From Bacteroidota bacterium (GTDB lineage Bacteria; Bacteroidota; Bacteroidia; 2-12-FULL-35-15), in the NCBI GenBank assembly GCA_025963725.1, contig JAOQAE010000002.1, positions 1,482,411 to 1,546,410 on the forward strand: a DNA stretch of 64,000 nt, in the 5' to 3' direction. This document shows, piece after piece, positions 24,871-33,348 of the stretch; within the stretch, counting starts at the first letter, position 1; each line of letters begins with the position of its first letter. The position numbers and the translations under genes are program-made. The notes below the pieces were generated by a model. The model was given only the letters and a program-made list of their open reading frames with translations. It was not told the DNA's origin and did no database searches.

Positions 24871-27519
24871 ATGAATATCCTGGATCTGAACATTATGAGA
24901 GGGCCTAACTACTGGTCTAACTACCGTCAACATATTATCATTATGAAGCTCGACATCGGCAAGTATGAAGAGCTTCCTACCAATAAGATCGAAGGATTTT
25001 CCGAGCGGATCGAAAAGATGTTCCCTTCGATGTACGAGCACCGCTGCTCCGAAGAGCATGCAGGTGGCTTCTTTGAGCGCATCAAGGAAGGGACCTGGAT
25101 GGGGCATGTGGTGGAACACATCGCGCTGGAGATCCAGAGCCTTGCCGGGATGGAATGCGGCTATGGCCGTACACGCACTGCCGGCTCTTACGGGATCTAT
25201 TATGTGATCTTCTCCTATGAGATCGAAAACGCGGGCTTATATGCCGCAGAAGCCGCTATCCGCATTGTGGAATCCCTGATCAACAATACGCCATACAACC
25301 TTGAGGACGATATCAATGAATTAAAGAGGATCCACCGCCGTGAGGCATTCGGCCCGAGCACACAATCCATCATCAACGAGGCAAAAAAGCGCAATATCCC
25401 TTTTAAGCGCCTGAACAAAGGATCTATGATCATGTTCGGACAAGGCATTCACCAGAAGAAGATCCGCGCATCCATGACCTGCCAGACCTCCTCTATTGGG
25501 GTTGACCTCGCAGGCGATAAGGATGAAACCAAGAAAATACTGAAAAAAGCATACATCCCCGTTCCTACGGGAGAAGTGATCTCCGATGAGGATGAGCTGA
25601 GGGACATTCTGCAGGAAATGAGCTTCCCGGTAGTGATCAAGCCGATCGACGGCAACCACGGCCGCGGAATCACCACCAATATCCGCAACGTGGAGCAGGC
25701 TGTTGCCGCCTTTCATATTGCGAAAACAATTTCCGACGATGTGATCGTGGAGCGTTTCATTGAAGGCTACGATTACCGCTTCCTCGTGATCAACTATAAG
25801 CTGGTGGCTGTTGCAAAGCGTACACCCGCCATGGTGATGGGCGATGGCATTTCCAGCATCAGCGAGCTGATCGATCAAACCAACCTCGATCCGAACAGGG
25901 GCGAAGGACATGAGAAGATCATGACCAAGATAAAAGTGGATGAAGTAACTGAAAATATTCTTGCAGAAAAAGGATTAACGCTGAAATCGGTATTGCCGAT
26001 GGGCCAGATCCTGCTGCTGAAAGATACCGCAAACATAAGCACAGGAGGAACATCCCGCGATGTAACCGACTTGGTGCACCCCGAAAATGTATTCATGGCC
26101 GAGCGCATTGCACGCATCATGAACCTTGATATCTGCGGGATCGATGTTGTCGCAAAAGACATTGATATCCCGATCACGAACGAGATCGGCGGCGTTGTGG
26201 AAGTGAATGCCTGCCCGGGATTCAGGATGCACCTGAGCCCTGCAAAAGGCCTTGCACGCAACGTGGCGGAGCCGGTAATGAGCATGCTGTTCCCCGAAGG
26301 ACAGCCGGCACGCATCCCGATAGTTGCCGTTACAGGCACCAACGGAAAAACAACCACCACCCGCCTTGTAGCGCACATGGCGAAACAGGCAGGCCACCGC
26401 CCGGGCTTTACCACTACCGATGGCATTTATATCAACGGCAACCTTGTTCACTATGGCGACTGTACCGGCCCTGTGAGCGCTGAAGCGGTTTTAAGCGACC
26501 CTACTGTCGACTTTGCCGTGCTCGAATGTGCGAGAGGCGGGATCCTGCGCGCAGGCCTTGGCTTCGACAACTGCAACATCAGCATCGTTACCAATATCAC
26601 TGAAGACCACCTCGGGCTGAAAGGAATTGAAACCCTTTCCGAGATGGCGAAAGTAAAAGAAGTGGTGGCTCGCAGCACTTTCGACGACGGCTACTCTATC
26701 CTGAATGCGGATGATGACCTCGTGTACGACATGCGTGAAGAGCTGGATTGCAACATTGCATTGTTCAGCATGGAGGAGAATAACGAGCGCGTTGCCCGCC
26801 ATTGCAGGAGAGGCGGCATGGCTGCTACCATCGAAAAAGGATACCTCACGATCACAAGAGGCGAATGGCAGACCAGGGTTTGCAGGATCGATAATGTGCC
26901 ATTGTCGTTCGGCGGCAAAGCCACGTCAATGGTGAAGAACATTTTGGCGGCAACGCTTGCCGGCATCATCAGCAACTTTAAGCTGGAGGATATCCGCGCC
27001 GCATTGCTTTCATTCATGCCTTCCCCTGAGTTCACTCCCGGGAGAATGAATGTGTTCAAGTTCAGCAATTTCGATGTAATGATCGATTATGCGCACAACA
27101 CCGGCGGATTTATCGAATTAAAAAAGTACGTTGACAACGTAAGCTCACCGGCTAAGATCGGCATCATTACAGCTGTTGGCGACAGAAGGGATGAAGACAT
27201 CCGTAACATCGGCTATCATGCGGCACAAATGTTCAGCCAGATCGTGATCCGTCACGATAAGGACCTGCGCGGCAGGCCGGCGGAAGAGATCACCGCGCTT
27301 CTTACAGACGGCATCAACAGTGTAAACAAGAATATTCCCGTATCCATTATTCCTGACGAACATGATGCATTGCTGCATGTAATGAACAATGCAGTGAACG
27401 GCGCATTCATCTTTGTGTGCACCGATAACGTAAAGCGCAGCATTGATTTTGTGAAGGAGCTTAAAAAAGAAAGTGAACGCCCTGACAGCAGCATGTTCAC
27501 CCTGTCAAGAGTTTCATAA
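24871..27519 (+). CDS. cphA: Cyanophycin synthetase with HxxEH N-domain
   Basis: The 882-residue protein has the three CphA domains. The N-domain (about 1-165) begins MRGPNYW and contains GHVVEH at 78-83, an HxxEH metallopeptidase-type motif. The ATP-grasp domain (about 166-480) has AGDKDETKKIL, KPIDGNHGRG (251-266 region) and EVNACPGFRMH, and adds Asp. The Mur-ligase-like domain (about 481-882) has P-loop TGTNGKTT at 488-495 and adds Arg to the Asp side chain. The product is the storage polymer multi-L-arginyl-poly-L-aspartate in the cytoplasm. It is convergent with the isoaspartyl peptidase gene. Confidence 0.95.
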   Translation: MNILDLNIMRGPNYWSNYRQHIIIMKLDIGKYEELPTNKIEGFSERIEKMFPSMYEHRCSEEHAGGFFERIKEGTWMGHVVEHIALEIQSLAGMECGYGRTRTAGSYGIYYVIFSYEIENAGLYAAEAAIRIVESLINNTPYNLEDDINELKRIHRREAFGPSTQSIINEAKKRNIPFKRLNKGSMIMFGQGIHQKKIRASMTCQTSSIGVDLAGDKDETKKILKKAYIPVPTGEVISDEDELRDILQEMSFPVVIKPIDGNHGRGITTNIRNVEQAVAAFHIAKTISDDVIVERFIEGYDYRFLVINYKLVAVAKRTPAMVMGDGISSISELIDQTNLDPNRGEGHEKIMTKIKVDEVTENILAEKGLTLKSVLPMGQILLLKDTANISTGGTSRDVTDLVHPENVFMAERIARIMNLDICGIDVVAKDIDIPITNEIGGVVEVNACPGFRMHLSPAKGLARNVAEPVMSMLFPEGQPARIPIVAVTGTNGKTTTTRLVAHMAKQAGHRPGFTTTDGIYINGNLVHYGDCTGPVSAEAVLSDPTVDFAVLECARGGILRAGLGFDNCNISIVTNITEDHLGLKGIETLSEMAKVKEVVARSTFDDGYSILNADDDLVYDMREELDCNIALFSMEENNERVARHCRRGGMAATIEKGYLTITRGEWQTRVCRIDNVPLSFGGKATSMVKNILAATLAGIISNFKLEDIRAALLSFMPSPEFTPGRMNVFKFSNFDVMIDYAHNTGGFIELKKYVDNVSSPAKIGIITAVGDRRDEDIRNIGYHAAQMFSQIVIRHDKDLRGRPAEEITALLTDGINSVNKNIPVSIIPDEHDALLHVMNNAVNGAFIFVCTDNVKRSIDFVKELKKESERPDSSMFTLSRVS

Positions 27520-27541
27520 TTATTTAATTGGTTTGTGAAAA

Positions 27542-27580
27542 CTAAAAAGCCCTCATGCAATTTGCATGAGGGCTTTTTAG
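27542..27580. terminator. Bidirectional terminator between cphA and the isoaspartyl peptidase gene
   Basis: A near-perfect 39-bp palindrome, CTAAAAAGCCCTCATGCAA and its reverse complement around one T, separates the two convergent genes. Each side provides a T run for its strand. Confidence 0.9.
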
Positions 27581-27598
27581 TATTAATACTTAACAGGA

Positions 27599-28534
27599 TC
27601 AGTCGTTATAGATCCCGATAAAGAAATCTTCCCCGGATCTTTTCATTGCGCGGTACATTCCTTCGGAGTTAAAAGGCATTTCAATATTTCCGGATGTATC
27701 GATCGCGATCAGGCCGCCTTCTCCGCCGGCAGTCACCAGCTTTTTCATTACCACATGTTCGCAGGCCTCTTTCAGCGACAAGCCCTTATATTCCATCAAA
27801 CATGATATATCGTAAGCTACAACGGAACGGATAAAGTATTCGCCGTGCCCTGTGCAGGAGATGGCGCAGGTGTTGTTGTTCGCGTATGTTCCCGCGCCTA
27901 TGATCGGGCTGTCGCCTACCCTGCCCCAGCGCTTGTTCGTCATGCCGCCGGTTGACGTTGCAGCTGCAATATTTCCGTGTATGTCGAGCGCAACAGCGCC
28001 CACAGTCCCGAATTTTTTTTCATCTCCCGGTGTGGTATGGTCGAGAACGATCTGCCCTTCTTCCCTTGCCACCAGCAGCTGATCGTAGCGGTGCTGCACA
28101 AAAAAATATTCATCCGGCGCAAATTCAAGCCCCATATCCTTTGCAAAATCTGCCGCGCCGGAATTCGCAAGCAGCACATGCTCCGATTTTTCCATGATGG
28201 CTTTTGCAAGCAGCACCGGGTTCTTCAGGTTCCTGATCCCGGATACGGCGCCGGCCATTAATGTTTTTCCATCCATAATGGCCGCATCCATTTCATGCTT
28301 CCCTTCGTGGTTAAACACCGATCCTTTGCCCGCATTGAACAGCTCGTTGTTCTCCATCACCCGAACGCTTTCCGTGATCGCATCCAGTGCGTTGCCTCCT
28401 TCTGCAAGTATCTTGTCGCCCGCTTCAATGGCCTCTGTAAGTGCCGCTTTGTATGCCGCTTCGAGCTCCGGGGTAAGCCCGCTCCTTGTAATTGTCCCGG
28501 CCCCGCCATGTATTGCTATTGCATGCTTTTTCAT
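27599..28534 (-). CDS. iaaA: Isoaspartyl peptidase / L-asparaginase (plant type)
   Basis: This 311-residue Ntn-hydrolase starts AIAIHGGAGTI and has the autocleavage site FGTVGAVALD. Thr177 should become the N-terminal nucleophile of the beta subunit. The binding segments GRVGDSPIIGAGTYA and TGHGEYFIR also fit the family. There is no signal peptide. It cleaves isoaspartyl dipeptides, including beta-Asp-Arg, the product of cyanophycinase. Its place between two cyanophycin synthetase genes therefore suggests the final recycling step to free Asp and Arg. It is on the opposite strand, so it is separately regulated. Confidence 0.92.
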   Translation of the reverse strand: MKKHAIAIHGGAGTITRSGLTPELEAAYKAALTEAIEAGDKILAEGGNALDAITESVRVMENNELFNAGKGSVFNHEGKHEMDAAIMDGKTLMAGAVSGIRNLKNPVLLAKAIMEKSEHVLLANSGAADFAKDMGLEFAPDEYFFVQHRYDQLLVAREEGQIVLDHTTPGDEKKFGTVGAVALDIHGNIAAATSTGGMTNKRWGRVGDSPIIGAGTYANNNTCAISCTGHGEYFIRSVVAYDISCLMEYKGLSLKEACEHVVMKKLVTAGGEGGLIAIDTSGNIEMPFNSEGMYRAMKRSGEDFFIGIYND

Positions 28535-28719
28535 ATTTCCGTTTAATTAATTCCCTGCTAAATTATACATTATTATTCCCTTAAAAAACATGCTAAGCAA
28601 AGTATCTGCTGTAATGGGGCGCTGGGTATTTTTTTTCACAGGAATTTATGCTGTTGCTTTTCCCTAAACGGGCATGTTCTTTTATAAGTGACAAACACAA
28701 CCTTAAAACCCTATACACT

Positions 28720-29316
28720 ATGAAAACAAAATCAGCAAGCAAAAAATCAACAGCAGAGTACGGCATTGAAGAGTCGAAACTTATGAAATTATTTGAAGAC
28801 GAATTAAAGGATATTTACTGGGCAGAGAAAGCGCTGACAAAAGCATTACCGAAAATGGTGAAAAATGCAACTAACGAAGACCTGATCATGGCATTGGAGA
28901 ACCACCTGGAAGAAACAGAAGGACAGATTGAAAAACTGGAGCAGGTATTTGAATCGATCGGAAAGAAAGCACAGGCTAAAAAATGCGAAGCAATGGCTGG
29001 CCTTGTAAAAGAAGCTGAAGAGATCATGAAAGAAACCGACAAAGGCGCAATGCGCGATGCAGGGATCATTTCTGCAGGACAAAAAGTAGAGCACTATGAA
29101 ATTGCTTCTTACGGCACATTACGCCAGTTTGCAAAAACACTGGGCCTTGAAGATGCGGCAGAGCTGCTCGAAGAGATCCTGGATGAAGAAAAAGCGGCAG
29201 ATCAGAAGCTGACTGATATTGCTGAAGCAAACATCAACATGCAGGCTGCAGAGGAAGAAGAAGGTGAAGAAGAAGAAGCGCCTAAAAAAGCAAAAAAAGC
29301 TGCTAAAAAGAAATAA
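28720..29316 (+). CDS. Ferritin-like DUF892 (YciE/YciF family) protein with charged tail
   Basis: The ATG at 28720 gives 198 residues beginning MKTKSASKKSTAEYG; a longer frame from 28648 is not family-like. The DUF892 four-helix ferritin-like domain covers about 20-175, with KLFEDELKDIYWAEKAL and HLEETEGQIEKLEQVF supplying Glu/His metal ligands. The end is unusual: an acidic run (EEEEGEEEEAPKK) followed by a Lys/Ala tail. The family is linked to stress, but its function is poorly known. It sits in the cyanophycin locus with its own terminator before the second synthetase. Confidence 0.88.
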   Translation: MKTKSASKKSTAEYGIEESKLMKLFEDELKDIYWAEKALTKALPKMVKNATNEDLIMALENHLEETEGQIEKLEQVFESIGKKAQAKKCEAMAGLVKEAEEIMKETDKGAMRDAGIISAGQKVEHYEIASYGTLRQFAKTLGLEDAAELLEEILDEEKAADQKLTDIAEANINMQAAEEEEGEEEEAPKKAKKAAKKK

Positions 29317-29323
29317 AGAATAG

Positions 29324-29350
29324 CGGGAGCAAATAAAAAATTTGCTCCCG
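29324..29350 (+). terminator. Terminator between the ferritin-like gene and the second synthetase gene
   Basis: CGGGAGCAAA and TTTGCTCCCG form a 10-bp stem around a 7-nt A-rich loop, then ATTCTTTCT. The T run is modest, so partial read-through into the second synthetase is possible. Confidence 0.7.
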
Positions 29351-29378
29351 ATTCTTTCTAAACAAACCCAAGAGGCCT

Positions 29379-31934
29379 ATGTTTGAGATTACTGAAACGA
29401 AAGTGATGCGGGGGCCCAATCAATGGTCGGATCAGCACACGAAACTTATTGTATTAAAACTAAAGGTGGACGGCGAAGTAAAAGCCGGACTGCTGAAGGA
29501 GATCACTGCCCTTTTCCCGGAAGTGCATCCGCATGAGCCTGTGGCAAATGAGGCAGCTGAAGCATTCAGGATCCTCGCCATCGGGCTGCAGCGCAGGGCG
29601 GGGATGAATGTGGAGTTCGGAGCGGCATCGGCAACGCCAAAGCCGGATACGTTCCGCATCCTCTTCTCCTATGAATATGAAGACGCGGGAAAAGAAGCCG
29701 CAGCTGCAGCGCTGAAGATCATGGAGGCGCTTGCGCTTGATAAGCCGGCAGGCATCGATGAGCACCTCGAAGAGCTGCGTGATACAAGAGCGTCTGAAGA
29801 CATGGGCGCTACCACCTCTTTCATCCTGAACGAGGCTCTGAGCCGGGGCATTCCATACAAGCGATTCGACAACGGATCACTCATCACGCTGGGCTACGGA
29901 AGAAAGCAAAAGAAAATGCGCACCGCCCTTGTGGATTCCACGAGCGGCATTGGCATAGAGCTGGCAGGCGATAAGGAAGAAACGAAGAAAATGCTGGAAG
30001 AAGCAAAGCTTCCGGTACCAAAAGGTGTGATCGTGTACGACGAAGAAGATCTGCTGAAAGAAATACAAGGCATGCAGTTCCCGCTCGTGACAAAACCGCT
30101 CGACGGGAATCACGGACGCGGCGTTACCACAGAGATCAACAGCATTGAAAAGGCGCTGCACGGATTACAGGTAGCACAAAAAATATCAAAGGCTGTGATC
30201 GTGGAAGAATTTATCCGCGGCGATGATCACCGCTTTCTCGTGATCAATTACAAGCTGGTGGCGGTTGCAAAGCGCACGCCTGCAAATGTTACGGGCGACG
30301 GCAAATCAACCATACAGCAGCTCATCGACAAGGAAAATGAGCATCCCGACCGCGGATCCAGCCAGGAACACCCGCTGGCACTGATCAAGGTAGATGATAC
30401 TACCAAAAAGATCCTGAAGGAAAAATCACTCACACTCGAAACCATTCTGCCGGAAGGCGAAACATTATACCTGAAAGAGATCGCGAATATCAGCGCGGGC
30501 GGCACTTCCACCGACGTTACCGATATTGTGCACCCCGAGAATGTTTTCATGGCGGAGCACATCGCAAAGCTCTTCAGCCTCAATATCTGCGGCATTGATA
30601 TACTTACAACGGATGTAAGCCAGCCGCTTGCTAAAAAGAACGGCGCCATCATTGAAGTGAATGCCGGCCCGGGCATCCGCATGCATACCAACCCGACGAT
30701 AGGCATTCCGCGCAATGTGGCAAAGCCGATCATCGATATGCTGTTCCCCGATAACGATACGCGCATTCCGCTGATCGCCATCACCGGAACGAACGGCAAA
30801 ACCACCACTACCCGCTTAACAGCACATATTTTAAAAGAGACCGGCAAAACGGTCGGATATACTACAACGGAAGGAATTTACATCGACGACCATATCATTG
30901 AAAGCGGCGATTGCACGGGATCACAAAGCTCGCAAACCATCCTCTTCGATCCTACGGTTGACATTGCGGTGCTTGAATGCGCACGCGGCGGGATCATCCG
31001 CTCGGGCCTGGGCTTCGACAGCTGCGACATCAGCATTGTTACCAATGTTTCCGACGACCACCTCGGAACTAAGGACATTGAAACGCTGGAAGAGCTTTCA
31101 AAAGTGAAGCTGGTTGTTGCGAAAAGCACGAAGAAAGACGGTTATGCCATCCTGAATGCAGATGATGATATTGTATACGACATGCAGCAATATACCAACT
31201 GCAGGATCGCGCTGTTCAGCATGGACGAGAACAGTCCGCGCATAAAAGCGCATTGCGAAAGCGGCGGAGTTGCAGCAGTGATCGAGGAAGGCTACCTCAC
31301 GATCTATAACGGCGAATGGAAAACAAGGATCGCAAAGATCGAAAGCATTCCGCTGAGCTTTGAAGGCAAAGCGGAGTTCATGATCCAGAACATACTTGCG
31401 GCAACGCTGGCAGCCATGCTGCAAACAGAGTTCAATTCGGAAGTGGTGAGAAAAGGATTATTATCCTTTATCCCTTCACCTGAAAAAACGCCGGGAAGGC
31501 TCAATATTTTCAAATTCAAAGATTTCGATTTCATTATCGATTATGCACATAACAAAAGCGGCTTTATGGAGCTGAAAAAATTCCTCGACAAAACCAATGC
31601 TTCCGAAAAGACCGGGATCATTGCAGCCACCGGCGACCGCAGGGATGAGGATATCCGGAACCTCGGCCGCTATGCGGCTCAGATGTTCGACAATATCATT
31701 ATCCGCCACGACATCGACCTGAGAGGCCGCCCGGAAGCAGAGCATTCCAAGCTGCTGATAGAAGGCATCGAGGAAGTGAACAAGCTGATCCCTGTAAAGG
31801 TGATCCCCGATGAAAAAGAAGCCATCACCTATGCGATCTCGAAAGCAAAAAAAGGATCGATGATCCTGGCATGCGCCGATAATGTGCACGCAACCATCGC
31901 CTTTGTATCGGAAACAAAATTACGCGAACAATAA
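29379..31934 (+). CDS. cphA: Second cyanophycin synthetase, N-domain motif lost
   Basis: The 851-residue paralogue keeps both synthetic sites. The ATP-grasp domain has AGDKEETKKML, KPLDGNHGRG and EVNAGPGIRMH. The Mur-ligase-like domain has P-loop ITGTNGKTT at 468-476, and YTTTEGIYI and RGGIIRSGLGFDSCD follow. The N-domain (about 1-145) begins MRGPNQW but is shorter. The HxxEH positions of the first synthetase align here with Glu61, Arg64 and Ile65. Because the P-loop is intact I do not call it CphA2. Cyanophycinase follows 9 nt downstream, so synthesis and breakdown genes are cotranscribed. Confidence 0.93.
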   Translation: MFEITETKVMRGPNQWSDQHTKLIVLKLKVDGEVKAGLLKEITALFPEVHPHEPVANEAAEAFRILAIGLQRRAGMNVEFGAASATPKPDTFRILFSYEYEDAGKEAAAAALKIMEALALDKPAGIDEHLEELRDTRASEDMGATTSFILNEALSRGIPYKRFDNGSLITLGYGRKQKKMRTALVDSTSGIGIELAGDKEETKKMLEEAKLPVPKGVIVYDEEDLLKEIQGMQFPLVTKPLDGNHGRGVTTEINSIEKALHGLQVAQKISKAVIVEEFIRGDDHRFLVINYKLVAVAKRTPANVTGDGKSTIQQLIDKENEHPDRGSSQEHPLALIKVDDTTKKILKEKSLTLETILPEGETLYLKEIANISAGGTSTDVTDIVHPENVFMAEHIAKLFSLNICGIDILTTDVSQPLAKKNGAIIEVNAGPGIRMHTNPTIGIPRNVAKPIIDMLFPDNDTRIPLIAITGTNGKTTTTRLTAHILKETGKTVGYTTTEGIYIDDHIIESGDCTGSQSSQTILFDPTVDIAVLECARGGIIRSGLGFDSCDISIVTNVSDDHLGTKDIETLEELSKVKLVVAKSTKKDGYAILNADDDIVYDMQQYTNCRIALFSMDENSPRIKAHCESGGVAAVIEEGYLTIYNGEWKTRIAKIESIPLSFEGKAEFMIQNILAATLAAMLQTEFNSEVVRKGLLSFIPSPEKTPGRLNIFKFKDFDFIIDYAHNKSGFMELKKFLDKTNASEKTGIIAATGDRRDEDIRNLGRYAAQMFDNIIIRHDIDLRGRPEAEHSKLLIEGIEEVNKLIPVKVIPDEKEAITYAISKAKKGSMILACADNVHATIAFVSETKLREQ

Positions 31935-31943
31935 AAAAAACTT

Positions 31944-32972
31944 ATGTCACAAAAAATACCGAAAGGAACATTAATACTCATTGGAGGGGCCGAAGACAAA
32001 GGCGACGGCAGCAGCAATCAAAAGAACAGGGAATACGAGCGGTTCGAGATCCTCAGCGAGCTGCTCCCCAAAAAAGATTCCCATAAAAAAAAGAGGCTGG
32101 AGATCATCACCACCGCATCGCGCGTACCTGTTGAGGTAAATGAGATGTACCGCGACGCATTTAAAAAGATCGGCTTTAAGGAAGTCGGCTTTATAAATAT
32201 GATCAACAACCCGGAAGCCGACGATCCGAAATTAGTAAAGCGGATCAATGATGCCCATGCCGTGCTTTTCAGCGGCGGAGATCAGTTCCGGCTCGCCACT
32301 ATTCTTGGAAGCTCCGATGTGATCGATGCGATCAAGGAAAAATATTTCAATGACCCGGAGTTCATTGTTGCCGGCACAAGCGCAGGCGCAATGGCCATGT
32401 CGGTGCTGATGCTGTATGAAGGAGAGAACAATGAAGCCATGCTTAGCCAGACAGTTAAATTCAGCTCCGGCCTTGGATTCATTGAAGGCTGCATCATCGA
32501 CACGCACTTTATCAAGCGGGGCCGCTTTGGAAGGCTTGCCCAGTCGATCATAATGAACCCGGCCTGCATCGGGATCGGGCTTGGGGAAGATACCGCCCTT
32601 GTGATTAAAAAGGGAAATGAAGCGGAATGCAAAGGCTCCGGGATGGTGATCATCATCGACGGGAAGGATGTTGGCCATACCAACATTGCTTATGCAAGGC
32701 AATATGCACCGCTCTGCATCGAGAACCTCAGGGTTCATATTCTTTCCAAGGGCAATGGCTATACGTTAAGGGAACGCCGGTTTGTGCCTTCAAAATCGGA
32801 TCTCCAGGAAGAGCAGGAAACAAAAGGAACCACTACGCCAACTAAACTATTACAACCGAAGAAACGTCCGGCCTCGAAAAAGCAGGTTTCCAAAAAAACA
32901 GCTGAAAAGAAAAGTGCAGCAAAGAAAACAATAAAAAAGGCAGTAAAAAAGAAGGCAGGAGCGGGGCGTTAA
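31944..32972 (+). CDS. cphB: Intracellular cyanophycinase with Lys/Ala-rich tail
   Basis: The 342-residue protein has a peptidase S51 domain at about 5-285. The nucleophile is Ser146 in GTSAGAM and the histidine is His188 (DTHFIKRGR). That spacing of 42 equals Ser132/His174 in Synechocystis CphB. GGDQFRLATI is the family substrate-pocket segment. No signal peptide is present, so it acts in the cytoplasm, cutting cyanophycin to beta-Asp-Arg. Typical CphB is about 270-290 residues. The extra 55 residues here are a Lys/Ala/Thr tail (KKTAEKKSAAKKTIKKAVKK), like histone H1. Confidence 0.93.
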   Translation: MSQKIPKGTLILIGGAEDKGDGSSNQKNREYERFEILSELLPKKDSHKKKRLEIITTASRVPVEVNEMYRDAFKKIGFKEVGFINMINNPEADDPKLVKRINDAHAVLFSGGDQFRLATILGSSDVIDAIKEKYFNDPEFIVAGTSAGAMAMSVLMLYEGENNEAMLSQTVKFSSGLGFIEGCIIDTHFIKRGRFGRLAQSIIMNPACIGIGLGEDTALVIKKGNEAECKGSGMVIIIDGKDVGHTNIAYARQYAPLCIENLRVHILSKGNGYTLRERRFVPSKSDLQEEQETKGTTTPTKLLQPKKRPASKKQVSKKTAEKKSAAKKTIKKAVKKKAGAGR

Positions 32973-33040
32973 TTTCCCGGTTTCCTGGACAACGCGGGCT
33001 GGTATATCCTTTGATTTAACGATTGCAACTCTTTGTAAAA

Positions 33041-33286
33041 ATGGAAACTACCCAACAAAAAAAAACGTTTATGGAAACACTGATATTAAAAATGATGCTC
33101 TCCTGGGCGATACTGATCATTGGCTTTGTAGCGCTGTTTGCGGGATGCAACAACGTGCCCGACAGGAATGCCCCCACCAGCGCCTACCCGGATGCGTCCG
33201 ACGATTCGGTTCCCGATAACACGCGCACCGATGGCATCATGCAAAAGAGCATGGCGGATACTGCCGCTGCACATAAAACAAATTAA
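33041..33286 (+). CDS. Small putative lipoprotein
   Basis: From the ATG at 33041 the protein is 81 residues; ATGs at 33023 and 33071 are alternatives, and the latter gives a more compact signal peptide. A hydrophobic segment ends in the lipobox-like LFAGC, followed by an acidic, Pro/Asp-rich disordered tail. No domain is recognised. It lies 68 nt after cphB and before a strong terminator, so it may be the last gene of the cphA-cphB transcript. Confidence 0.5.
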   Translation: METTQQKKTFMETLILKMMLSWAILIIGFVALFAGCNNVPDRNAPTSAYPDASDDSVPDNTRTDGIMQKSMADTAAAHKTN

Positions 33287-33304
33287 CCAGGAAAAGAACA
33301 AAAT

Positions 33305-33333
33305 AAAAAATGCCGCATCGAGCGGCATTTTTT
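33305..33333. terminator. Bidirectional terminator
   Basis: AAAAAATGCCGC and GCGGCATTTTTT form a 12-bp stem around a 5-nt loop between convergent genes. It ends the cyanophycin-side transcript and the stress-gene transcript on the minus strand. Confidence 0.88.
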
Positions 33334-33348
33334 GTTTTACTATTCCGT

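Noticed and set aside
29379-31934. CphA2-type enzyme that joins Asp-Arg dipeptides
   Set aside because: CphA2 is described as lacking a working Mur-ligase ATP site, but the P-loop here is intact; I treat it as a CphA1-type paralogue.
24871-33286. Integrated mobile island with attachment sites
   Set aside because: No integrase, transposase, tRNA or direct-repeat ends are visible at the borders; an insertion is possible but not shown.
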